Source: Tetradesmus obliquus (lineage: Eukaryota; Chlorophyta; Chlorophyceae; Sphaeropleales; Scenedesmaceae). Taken from it: a DNA stretch of 64,000 nucleotides. Where the stretch lies: positions 1,674,001 through 1,738,000 of the forward strand of contig CP126203.1 of NCBI GenBank assembly GCA_030272155.1, read 5' to 3'. Positions within the stretch are counted from its first letter, which is position 1. Each line of letters starts with the position of its first letter. This document shows positions 31,437 through 42,300 of the stretch, piece by piece. The translations under genes and the position numbers were made by a program. The notes below the pieces were generated by a model. That model worked only from the letters and a program-made list of their open reading frames with translations, did not search any database and was not told the DNA's origin.

Positions 31437-33861
31437 GTGCTGCTGCCTGCTGCAGCCTGTCTAGAGCCCTCTGCCGGTTCTTGCCTGCTGCCACATTTGG
31501 TGCACCCACACCGGCACCAACACCAACTGCACTCGATGCGGCTGCTGCTACTGACTGAGGAGGCTCTACTGCAGCGTTCGCAGCCTCATCAACACAAGCC
31601 AACAAGCCCTTGCCAGCTGCCTGCTGCTGCACACCACTCTCGCACTGCAGCTCCCGCTGCTGCTCGTCCAAGCCGGTGCAGCCCTCCCCTGCTGCTTCAC
31701 TGTGTTCAGAGTCACTGCTGTTGCATGCAGTGCATGGCTCCACTGCTTGCTGCAGCCGTTTCTCAGCGCTGTTCCGCGGGCTGCCCTCCAGCCCTTGGGC
31801 ACTGCCATTGCTGCAGGCTCCCTCCACAGGCGCAGCCCTGTTTGCTGGTGCCTGGCTGTGTGGGTGGCTGCTGTGCTGGCTGTTGCTTGGGCAGGGGCCC
31901 TTGCTGTTGTGCTGAGCAGCAGCAGCAGCAGCAGCAGCTGCTGCTGCTGCTGTGTTGTGGTGCCTATGCCTGTTGTGCCGGCTGGCCTTCACCACTAGGT
32001 GCTGTCCATCAGGGTCGTTTGATTGACAGTACACACCACGCTGCAGCACAAGCACATGATATACCATGCTTAAAACTGTGCTTCCATATGACAGGAGCAC
32101 GCATACACGCATGTATCAGCAGCGTGCACCGCAGATGGCGGCATGGGACAGCTCACACCTGCACCCATTGCACAGCAGTTGCAGCAACATCCCACAAGAT
32201 CATGCGGCTTCTGCAGCGCAACGCATAGTGACTGGATAGCAAGCTCTGTGCATGCAGCAGCATGAGCTGCGCGTCCGCTGAAGAAAAAGCGTTGCACCAG
32301 CAACAAACTTGTGTCCTACACTGCAGTTGTGTCGAGCACCCACCTGTGCAGCTGAGGCGCGCAGGTCGGACAGCAGCGTGTGCACGTGGTGCGGGGTCAG
32401 CTGGTCCGGCAGCACGTAGCGCGGCCGCAGCCCAGCAGCAGGGTCAGCAGCCTGTGCAGGCGGCACAACAGACAGCAGAGCAGCAGCACGTCAGCACATC
32501 CGAACATCAGCAGCTGGTGCGGAAGAGCCCATCACAGCAACAGAACTGGAGAAGATGGATACCAAGGCTACAGCAGCAGCACCTCAGGACACAGGTGGAT
32601 GTGATGCCCCCAGCAGCTGATGCCTCCTGGCAAAAAGTCCAAATTAGCAGCCAGCACATCTTACATGTTGTGCAATCAGCTACAACATTCGACACATAGC
32701 AGGGACCCACCTGTACCTGTCGCTGCTTGCGCTCCGCAGCCGCCGCAGCGCCTTGCTGCTGCGGCGGGTTCAGCGCCACCTGTGGCTGCTGCGGGTCAAA
32801 GCACAGCACGCGGATGGGCGCATACGGGCTGAAGCTGCACACTGCCACTGCATGGAAGCAGTTGTTCCACGCGACGCAGTACACGGGCGCTCCCCCGAGC
32901 GCAATGTGCGGCGCGGGGGTGGCGGTGGCAGTGGCAAAGTCCCAAATGGCGGGCGGGCCACTTTCTGAGCCGCATGTCACATATTCCCCGTCTGCAGGAA
33001 GGCAGAGCATATGCACACAGTGAGTGCATAAAAGCAACACAGAAGTACACACCAAGTGACATGAGCAGCAAGAGTGGGAGCCTCCACTGGTGGGCAGTGG
33101 CAGAGTCACTTGATGGCTGGCGAGCCACTTTCTGAGCCGCATGTGACAAACTCGCCATCTGCAAGAGAGCAGAGCAGAAGTACAACGCGCCTGAGTCACT
33201 CTACGGTAGGGCAACAGGTTTAGCAATGACCCGCAGCACCGACATGTTTTGACAACGAGAACACCTTGGCAGTGGCAGTGGCAAAGTCCTAGATGGGGCA
33301 GGCCTGCCCCAAGTCACAGCAGCCCGCAATACCCCCCAGGCACACTCTGCTGCCACAGACAGCCTTCAGCTCCTCTTACCTGGACTGACTCCGAACTTGA
33401 GCGGGGCAGCGCTGCAGCGCACGCCGCTCATGCGCCTCGCCACCAGCAACAGCTTCAAATCCACAACCACCAGCTCGCTGCTCCTGCTGCATTTGCTGTA
33501 TCTGCCCCCATACAGGCACGCAGTTGCCTCCTAAAAAACCTCAAGTCACAGCAGCCGGCAACACCCTCAGGCAGACTCTGCTGCCACCGACTGCCTTCGA
33601 TACTGCTCACCTGGGCTGACGCCAAATTTCAACGGAGCTGTGCTGCAGCGCACGCCGCTCATGCGCCTCGCCACCAGCAGCAGCTTCAAATCCACAACAA
33701 CCAGCTCGCTGCTCCTGCTGCATTTTGTGTAGCTGCCCTTGGCCCGTGCTGCCTTGGTGAGTGCCAGCAGCTGGTGGCCGCCGGGGTGCACTGCTAAGGA
33801 TGAGATGGAGCTGCCGGCCAGGTCGCTGCTGGTGCGCAGCAGCTTGAGGACCTCACATCCT

Positions 33862-33901
<40 letters not shown>

Positions 33902-35071
33902 AACAGGGTGGGATGGAGCTGCCGCCAGCTCGCTGCTGGTGCGCAACAGCTTGAAAACCTCACAGCCTACAGCAGCAGCAGCAGCAGCAACAACAGTACA
34001 GGGTGGGATGGAGCTGCCAGCCAAGTCGCTGCTGGTGCGCAGCAGCTTGAGGACCTCACAACCTGCAGCAGCAGCAGCAGCAGCAGCAGCACAAGGCGAT
34101 ATGTCATCAGCATGCATGCAGTCTGCCGCTGCAGTTACCCGACACTGCCCTGGCAGGTGCTTCTATTCACAGCCATGCACAGAGCACAAACATGCGTCTA
34201 AAATGCTGCAGCTGCTGTCCACCGGCCAGCCTCTCTGGTGTGCTTATGCCTCCAGCGCCCTCACCTGCCAGCAGCTGGGACGCAGTGCTGCCATGCCTCA
34301 GCACTGCCGCCACAGGCGATACCGCCTCAGCAACAGCAGCAGCAGCTGCTGCCGCCGCCTGGCCCACCGGCGTACTCGGCCGCAGCGACGACAGCAAACT
34401 CTGCTGCTGCTGCTGCTGCTGCTGCCGGGATGGACTGTCGCAGCCTGCACTCTGCAGCGTCAACCCCCCTGTAGCCAAGCTGCTGTTGTATGCTGCAGGC
34501 CCGGCAGCAGCAGCAGCTGCCCAAGCTGCTGCAGCTGCCGACTGAGGTGGCACCAGCTTGCTGCTGCTCAGTGGTGTTACGTCAACGGAGAGCTCAGACA
34601 GCACGCCTGCTGCATCGCCAGCAAACATGCGGCTGCCCAGCTGGTTGAGTGCAAGGCAGTTGATTGGGCTACCAGAGACCTGCAATGCTGCCAGCTGCTG
34701 GCCATCAGCAGCACTCCACACTCTTGCAAAGCCATCATAGCCGCCAGTAACTGCCAGCAGCAGCGGCTGCTGCACAGGGTGCAGCTCGGCTGCATACACG
34801 AAGCACTTGTGCTGCAGCACACTGCAGCTCACACTGCTGCTGCTGGCTGCTGTGCCCGTCATTTCTGACATGCCTCCTAATGTGGCGTGTGTTGATGCAT
34901 TTGCGGGGCTCGGCAGCAGCGGCAGGTGCCAGACCTTGGCTGTGTAATCTGCTGACGCGGTTATGAAGCTGGAGTCATCCCGGGCCCAGTTTATGCTGTA
35001 CACCATGCCTGCGTGGCTGCCCAGCACCCAGCACAGGCGGCCGGTGAGCGTCTGGTACAGCACGATCTGCA

Positions 35072-35104
<33 letters not shown>

Positions 35105-35196
35105 GCAGCGACATCATAAGATGCTGTACACCATGCCTGCGTGGCTGCCCAGCACCCAGCACAGGCGGCCGGTGAGCGCCTGGTACAGCACGATCT

Positions 35197-35238
<42 letters not shown>

Positions 35239-35324
35239 CCAACATAAGATGCTGTAGACCATGCCTGCGTGGCTGCCCAGCACCCAGCACAGGCGGCCGG
35301 TGAGCGCCTGGTACAACACGATCT

Positions 35325-35408
<84 letters not shown>

Positions 35409-37163
35409 GCGGCAGGTGAGTGCAAGGTGCAGTCTTCCGGAACTGCAGTGGCCAATGCAGTGCCTGTTTGTGTTACATGCTTGCACCGGCATGGCAGGAT
35501 TTTGGCACAAGGTTTGACTGGCACACAGGCAGAGCCGCGCACTGCCTCCCACCTTGAACCTGCCGTCTGCGTCTGCAGCAGCAGCCGCCAGCCAGCGGCC
35601 GTCCCTGCTGCTGGCGATGCAACTGCAGCCACCTGGTGATCCTGGGATGTCCACTAGGACAGCATTGGGCACCTGAGAACATGCAAGCAGCAGCAGAATG
35701 CAAGGCATTTCAGCAGAGAAAACACAAGTCACTGTACTGCACAGCCGCCTGACGAGCCTGGGATGTCCACCAGCACCGCATTAGGCACCTGGGGGTATGA
35801 ACAACCAGGGGAGATGCACAAACCGGCTGTCATTTTTGGCAGGTTCTCAGTTGCCTAGGACCATCTGAAACTGCGCCATGATTGAAGAACCTGACTCAAT
35901 GCTTCATGCAACAGCTCATTATCAGCGAGGGTGTGCACGCAGCCCATGCAACAACGCACATCGACAATATATAACAGCTACACTCGCCTTGCAGGGGTGC
36001 GCCAGTGGCCTGTGCAGCTGGTTTTCCAGCTGCAGCAGCTGCCGATCCAGCAGCGCCGTCCCGCAGGCATCACCACCAGCTGCCGCCCCCTGCGCGCTGG
36101 CTGCTGCTGCTGCTGCTGCTGCCTTGGGGTTGTGCAGCAGGGCCCAGGGGATGCGGCCTGGGTGTGGTTTTTGCAAAGTGCATGCAGCAGGCACACACAG
36201 TGTGACATGAGGCGCTGCACATGTGTGTTATTCTGGAGCTGGTGACCAAGTTAAATGATATTTGCAGCGGGTTGGCCAAGTGCGTGCTGCCGGACGCAGA
36301 ACAGCTGACACGGTGTTTGTATATCTGCCATGCCGCAGTCACTTGTACCATGTTCATAGCCACTGCCACAACCAGCAGGCACGTCAGGCTACGTGAGTGC
36401 TAGCAAAGAGCAAGACAATATTGCAGGGCGGATGTGCCGCACCACACACACTCTTACCATGCTCAAAGCCGCTGCTACAACCGGCAGGCACATCAAGCTA
36501 AGCGAGTGTCAGCAGATGCATTGCAGCTGACCAATTGTGCCTCTCTTATACTTGTGAACTCACCGTGCTCAAAGCCGCTGCATTAGCCCGCAGCCACGTC
36601 AGGCGATGCTAGTGCCAGCTAGAAAACATTGCAGCAGGCCAAATGTGCTTATGCCGCTCTTCCGCACTCACCATGCTCAAAGCCACTGCCATAGCCTGCA
36701 GGCACATCCGGCCGCACGCCAGCAGCAGGGTCTGTCACCACCAGCAGCACCTCGGGCAACGGCCGAGGTTTAGCAGCCAGCGTCACCTCCAAAAACCCCG
36801 GGTACTTCTCCCAGCCCTTCAGCTGCCTGCTGCTGCTGCTGCCGCTGCCGCTGCTGGGCAGCTGCAGAGTGCCAAACTGCTGCTGCTGCTGCTGTGCTGG
36901 AAGCCCTGCAACAGCATCTGCAGCAGCAGCAGCAGAACTACCAGCCCTGGTACTCCAGAAGCTGCCTAGCGCAGTTCTTAGTGGGCTGCCAGGTGTAACA
37001 GGTGCCCCAGGGCTGCCGCTGCTGCTGCTGCTGCTGCTGCTGCTGTCGAGGCCGTAGCCCCTCCAAGACAGGAAGGCTGCCTTTGCTGGCGTGGCTGGGT
37101 GGGGCCCCGCTGGGCCCTTAGAGAGCATGCCAGGCTCGCCCACGGCAGCTGCGGCATGCAATC

Positions 37164-37195
<32 letters not shown>

Positions 37196-39791
37196 GAAAG
37201 TGTTACAACCCCAAAGTCAAAGGCAGGCGTGGGCACAGCACAAACCTCGACAGGGTGCGCCCAGTGCGCCAGCTCCCTTCAATCAGCAGAACACATCGAG
37301 GCGTAGGGCAGCTGCTGTGTCCAACACCCTGGCAGCCCCAATGCTGTGCTGTGATCACACCATGCCTGGCATCCCAGCATCATGCCGACAGTCGTTGAAG
37401 CAAGAAAGCCTTGCATAGCAGCTGCATAACATCACTGACGCAAGTGTTTTGCTGTGGCCAGGAATGCTGTGGCCACACAATGTCTGGTCCCTGCATCCCA
37501 GCACCAGTATGCTTCACGCACCGCAGAAACAGCTTTGCATGCACGCTGCAACTCTACTGCAGCATGCATCCATGCATAATCTTGCATTGCCAATGCCCCG
37601 CAGCCCACCTGGCTTGTATCTGTACAGCTGCAGCTGCAGCTGCAGCGGCTGGCCCTGCAGCTGCTGCTGCCGCAGGCCCTGCAGCCGAAGGAACGCCCAC
37701 GCCACAGCATGGCCGCTGCCACCAGGGCCAAAGTCCTGCGCATGATGCTGCATCACATGCGCCGCACACAAATGACACACACAGGCGTGAGTTTGGTCAG
37801 CGGCAAGCAGTGCCTACAACACTGAATATGACACACATTTGCACACCACTCCAAGTCGAGATACACGCAGCATGTCACATACGACATGCTGAGGTGTCAG
37901 ACACACACTGGAACACACACACACAAAATATGTGTGTGTGTTCCAGTGTTGTAGATGTGTAGCACATTAGCAGGTGTGCTGCACACCCAGCAGCAAACTT
38001 ATGTCTTACATGCATGAAAAGTTACATATGCCCCTACCTGGAAGCGCGCGAAGCCGCTGGGCAGCTGCAGCACCTCCAGCAGCAGCAGCGCGTCAGCAGC
38101 AGCCAGGCCCTCCGGTGACACGTCCAGCGACAGCTCCTCGCCCCACTCAGCAGCCAGGCCGTTGCTCTGCCCCTGCAAAGGATTCAATGCACATTCAAAG
38201 TGTTTGGTGCAGCAGAGAACGTGGAGACTGTTTGCAGCAGCATCGCACAGCTCCTCATTCCACTAATCCAGGCCGTTGCTCTGGCCCTGTGTACAACACA
38301 AAGTGTCAAACTGAAAGCTAGACAACACATGCCTTTGGTACACCGTTATGTAGTACAACAGTCATCCTGGGCTGGTGTAGCACAGCTGGCGCAGCACAGG
38401 TAGCGCTGTTGCAGCCATACAAGCACGCACACCCGCGCATCCTGATGCTGCAATGCAGTGGCTCTGTGCAAACCGCTCACCCGCAGCATGTCGTAGGGGC
38501 GCGTCTGGATGGGTGGGATGTACTGCAGCAGCGCAGGGCGCGGGCAGGCCGTGTTGTTGTCCACAGTGCCCAGCACGGGCCGCCCAGGGTGCTCCAGCAG
38601 CTACACAGAACACAGGTAAGCAGAAAAGCAAACTCAGCAGGTTTCAGCCAGTGATGTGGTGCAACATGTGGCAATATGATGCACAGCACAGGCCGCTCGG
38701 GGTGCTCCAGCAGCTGCATAAAAAACAGCAACAGAGGCAGAATCAGCGGAAGGCAAGCCAGTGAGGTGTGAGGCAGGGCGTGTTTTGTCCACAGTGCCCA
38801 GCACGGGCCGCCCCGGGTGCTCCAGCAGCTGCATTAAACTGCAAACAAAAGCAAAAAGCAAGTTCAGCAGGGGCAAGCCGACAACGGGTGCAGCAAGTGG
38901 CATTATGACAGCCAGCACGGGCCGCCCGAGGTGCTCCAACAGCTGCACGGAACAGCACACACAGCATGTCAGCAGAAGGCAAGCCAGTAAGGTGCCATAA
39001 CAGCTGGAGAGCCATTGCTTGCAACACATATGCATACAACTGGCGAGCAATAGGCTGTGGGTGCTGTGTGCCACGCCTCGCTGCTGCCGCCGCTGCTGCT
39101 GTTGGCACCTCGTGCATGGAACCACGACCTGGAGGGCATGGTTGGTTCCCTTGCACAGTGTGCCACTCAACATCGGCTGTAGCCAGGCACCTGCCGCACC
39201 TTTTCCTGCAAGGATGCCTCCACCACCTGCCGCATCACCCCAGGCATGCCGCCACTGCCTGCACCGCCATCCCAGCTGGGCCCTGCCGCCCCAAACATGC
39301 CCTGCTGCTGCTGCTGCTCATCAACTCCTGCACCCGCCTGGTGCACCATGCGCACATACTCGCCAGTGTCAGCATGCACCACATGCAGCCGCACCACTGG
39401 GTCTGTTAGTAACACGTCAGGCACCAGCGCTGTGCTGCGCTGGATGCGCAGGCTGAGCACGCTGCTGCACGCTGCCTTGCGGTACATGGGGGACATCACT
39501 GCCGCTGCTGGCTCCGCTAGGGAGGCGGCCCTGCAGCAGCAGGAGCAACAGCAGCAAACACATGTTGAGACAATATGAGAGCATGCAACACCAAGGCCAG
39601 TGCACTGCAACGCTTGTACCCATACACAGAGCGTTGCTGTAAGCAGAGAGCCCTATGCCGCTAGCCGCTCCCTGCTGTGCTATAACACGACTCCAAGGCA
39701 CCGACATGCTGCATTGCTTTGCAACCACACGAGGTACGCGGCCCCACCTGCTGATGCCGCTTCCTGCTCTTCCTTCACTGGCAGCAGGATG

Positions 39792-39842
<51 letters not shown>

Positions 39843-41045
39843 CACTCCAGGGCCAGCTGCTGCATCTGTGGCAGCAGTCTTGATTGGGCGTAGCCTTGCC
39901 AACTCACTAGCCAAGCTGCTGTCTGCTTGTGCATTTGAAGCAGCTGCCGCTGCTGCAGTACTAATTTGCGCTGCTGCTGGCACCCATGGTGCTGCTCCTC
40001 TAGCAGACTGTACAACTGCAGCCAGCTGCTGCGGTTGCCCAGCTTGTGTTGACGGTGCAGGCTGCTGCTGTTGCTGCCGCTGCTGCGGGACCTGGGACAC
40101 TGCTGCTGGCTGGCTGCTTTGCTGTGTGCGTACCTCTCCCACTCTGCTGCGCCGCCTTTGGCTCAAGCCTCCAGGGCTGTTGGTTGCTGCTGATGCTGCT
40201 GGGACGCCTGTTGCTGCTGTTGGGCTGCCTGTTGCTGCTGCTGGGGTGCCTGCTGCTGAGATGTCTGTTGCAGGTGGGCTGGCAGTTGCCGTTGCTGAAG
40301 GCTCTGCTGCAGCTGCAGCTGCACCACCACCACCAGCAGCAGGTGCTGCTGCTGCACGTTGCTGCTGAGAGTCTGCAGCAGTGTCAGGTCTTGGTGGCGC
40401 ATCTCCGACCTGATTAGTGGCTACACCTGCTGCTGTTGCTGGCGCAGTCAATGTCTCCACGTCTTGCGCGCTCAGCTGCAGTCCTTCATCAGCTACAGCT
40501 GGTTCGCTCAAGGGCTCCGCTGCTGCTGGGGAGAAAGGCAGTGCAGCAGATGCGTCACACTGCTCTGCTGATGCACCAGGGCTTGCTGCCACTGCCTCCA
40601 GCACATCTTGTGCAGGCGGTTCCGCCCTTGCTGCATCAGCTGCAGCTGCAGCGAGCACGTGCTCTTCTGCGCTGTACTGTAGCAAGGCTGCAGAGTCGCT
40701 GATGCCCATGCTGCTGTTTAGGTTTCCTGCAAGCTCGTCTTCCATGTCTGACTCGTATGCAGCTGCATCGCTGGCATATTTGAGCCGCTGAGGAGACGTT
40801 CCTGCAGCTGCACCTGCCTGCACTGGTAGCAGCATAGCAGCTGGTATACTGACAGGGCTGAGTCCTGCAAGGTCCTGCTGCTCAAACTGCTGCATCTCTG
40901 CTGATGTTGCCCGCTCTGCTGGGAGGACGACAGCACTCAAAGCTGCTAATATGCCCTGCTTGGCAGGCGCTGCAGCAGCAGGCAAATGCGCTGAAGTAGC
41001 AGCCTCTGCTGTTGTTTCAGCATCGCCTGCCTTTCGGGACTCCAT
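31288..41045 (-). CDS. AHI1: Jouberin/AHI1 homologue, WD40 ciliary transition-zone protein
   Basis: Thirteen minus-strand exons: 39748-41045, 39191-39530, 38481-38600, 38038-38172, 37609-37735, 36672-37148, 35988-36157, 35553-35672, 34265-35066, 33611-33859, 32717-32991, 32344-32451 and 31288-32040. They sum to 4974 nt (1657 aa) in consistent phase. Residues 1-430 are Ala/Gln low complexity. The jouberin N-domain follows with LTDPVVRLHVVHADTGEYV, LLQYIPPIQTRPYDMLR, WGEELSLDV, AVAWAFLRL, LQLYRYKP and GFLEVTLAAK. A WD40 propeller spans about 890-1365 (TGRLCWVLGSHAGMVYSINW, FITASADYTAKVWHL, AVTGGYDGFARVWS, DGEYVTCGSESGPPAIWDF, APVYCVAW). The order of segments matches animal AHI1, which works at the ciliary transition zone. 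There is no SH3 domain; the C-terminus is low complexity with a long Ser run. The intron after exon 7 begins with GC rather than GT. Confidence 0.9.
31361..31434. repeat. (CTG)n microsatellite coding a poly-Ser run in AHI1
   Basis: About 24 triplets inside the last exon; on the sense strand they read AGC, giving a run of about 25 Ser. This is coding, unlike most of the long tracts in this window. Confidence 0.95.
33110..33165 (-). repeat. Acceptor-side copy of AHI1 exon 11
   Basis: It repeats DGEFVTCGSESGSPAI-type coding sequence, about 165 bp upstream of the real exon edge at 32991. A weaker fragment of the WDFATATA coding part appears near 33270-33295. Confidence 0.75.
33380..33510 (-). 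repeat. Donor-side copy of AHI1 exon 10
   Basis: About 125 nt, reading ELVVVDLKLLLVARRMSGVR and ending SPG with a GTAAGA donor, repeat the end of the real exon (donor at 33611). Offset is about 230 bp. The frame is intact and the copy differs at only a few positions. Confidence 0.85.
33930..34065 (-). repeat. Acceptor-side copies of AHI1 exon 10
   Basis: Copies with edges at 33966 and 34062 repeat CEVFKLLRTSSELA and CEVLKLLRTSSDLAGSSI behind CTG-rich acceptors, upstream of the real edge at 33859. Spacing is 96-107 bp. Confidence 0.88.
35120..35322 (-). repeat. Acceptor-side copies of AHI1 exon 9 (WD40 start)
   Basis: Copies with edges at 35194 and 35322 repeat IVLYQALTGRLCWVLGSHAG and MVYSI (real edge 35066). 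Spacing is 128 bp. Each copy is preceded by its own (CTG)n-CAG acceptor on the sense strand. Confidence 0.92.
35325..35406. repeat. (CAG)n microsatellite, about 27 units, in AHI1 intron 8
   Basis: On the sense strand it reads CTG and ends in the acceptor of the most distal exon 9 copy. Confidence 0.95.
35745..35791 (-). repeat. Acceptor-side copy of AHI1 exon 8
   Basis: It reads VPNAVLVDIPGS after a CCCCAG acceptor, about 117 bp upstream of the real exon edge at 35672, then diverges. Confidence 0.8.
36345..36605 (-). repeat. Three donor-side copies of AHI1 exon 6
   Basis: The coding end GYGSGFEHG with its donor (real donor at 36672) recurs near 36550-36605 (GTGAGT donor), 36455-36505 (GTAAGA donor) and 36345-36390 (diverged). 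Spacing is about 105-110 bp. Confidence 0.82.
37905..37949. repeat. Perfect 19-bp inverted repeat (hairpin) in AHI1 intron 4
   Basis: Arms 37905-37923 and 37931-37949 are exact reverse complements, with a 7-nt loop CAAAATA. Each arm contains ACTGGAA next to an ACACAC run. Confidence 0.85.
38250..38293 (-). repeat. Acceptor-side copy of AHI1 exon 4
   Basis: It repeats the GQSNGL-type start and the later EEL coding words behind ACACAG, about 115 bp upstream of the real edge at 38172; it has an in-frame stop. Confidence 0.75.
38680..38942 (-). repeat. Three acceptor-side copies of AHI1 exon 3
   Basis: Copy edges at 38713, 38828 and 38942 repeat LLEHPGRPVLGTVD or close variants behind TGCAG acceptors; the real edge is 38600. 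Spacing is 113-115 bp. Confidence 0.9.
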
Positions 41046-41624
41046 GCTGGAAACACTCAGCTGCTATTAGTACACAATCTACTGTCTGTCTGCAAGCAGT
41101 AGCATGGTGTGTACATCCACTACTAAGTTCTGTCGATGGCAAAGCTCCAGAAACATATTATTCAACTCAGTAGACTTCAACAGCATTTTTTATGCGAAAC
41201 TGGCGTTGCACAGCTCGATTACACTGAGCACAGCAGGCATGTCAAGTGCGTGTCAAGTGCGCTTTGTCCGTACGACAACACTGCATACATCTCTGATTAA
41301 AACAACACATTATGTGCAAAGCAACAATGAAACAGCTTGCAATGCACTGCTTCCTACGCTGGCGATGATAAATTGGCTCTGCTTCAAAGAACCCTTTTCG
41401 AAACGTGGCACATTGTGACAGGCTTCAGAATGACGGAGCCAGCCAAACATTGGTCCCAATACTAAATCGCAGGTGTCTTGATCACTACGCACGCGTTAGA
41501 GAGCTGTGTCGTCGCGGCCAAGCTTCACCTACTCATCGCCATTGTTCTCGCTCATAAACCAGCACATTGCTGACATAATTGTTTTTTGACAGTTGTGCTG
41601 AAAGGATTTTGAAACAGCTTGCTG
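41046..41624. other. Divergent promoter region (AHI1 and ADPRM)
   Basis: This 579-bp stretch between two outward-facing starts has no CAG repeats and fewer G/C than the genes. There is no clear TATA box. It should drive both genes. Confidence 0.55.
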
Positions 41625-42258
41625 ATGGCGCTGAGCAACTGTGCTGCCCAGCGTAATGGCGAAACCGCAACAACGAATTGCCTGGTGCTTGGTGATGACC
41701 TGCCGCTGTTCAAGTTCGGTCTGCTGACAGACATACAGCATGCAGACAAGGTATATGTGAAGCACTTTCGGCGCCTGGTCCTGCTATGGCTCATAACCAG
41801 CAGCAGCAGCATCACCAACAATGTTGTTGTTGTCCAGAGCAATTCTGAATTGTTTCTGCAGTGCTGCACGGCCCACCACTCGTACCCACAAGCTGCATTT
41901 CCGCCACACGTTGACACCGACCAGGACACAGTATCATTTGAAGGAAGGCCCCAAAGGTACCGCGAGAGTCTAGGCAAGCTGCAGGCAGCACTGCAGCACC
42001 TGTCTGACATCTTGCAGAAGCCGCAGCCACAGCAGGACCTCATTCAGCCATTGTCCTTTCTACTCACCCTGGGAGACGTAATAGATGGCTATGGAGATGA
42101 TGACAGCGCCAGCGCAGCAGCAAAGACCAGCAAGGACTTGAAGCAGGTGGCAGGTCTGATCAGCAGCAGCTTGCAGGACATTCCAGCAAGGCACGTGCTG
42201 GGCAACCACTGCCTGGCAGCACCACGCAGCCAACTGCTGGAGGTAAGCAGGTGCTGCT

Positions 42259-42300
<42 letters not shown>

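Noticed and set aside
31302-32228. 308-residue plus-strand open frame rich in Cys
   Set aside because: It is the antisense of the last AHI1 exon and its Ser-coding repeat.
34167-35732. Single 521-residue minus-strand gene
   Set aside because: The frame runs through introns and through edge copies rich in Cys from CTG repeats; the AHI1 exon 34265-35066 explains its coding part.
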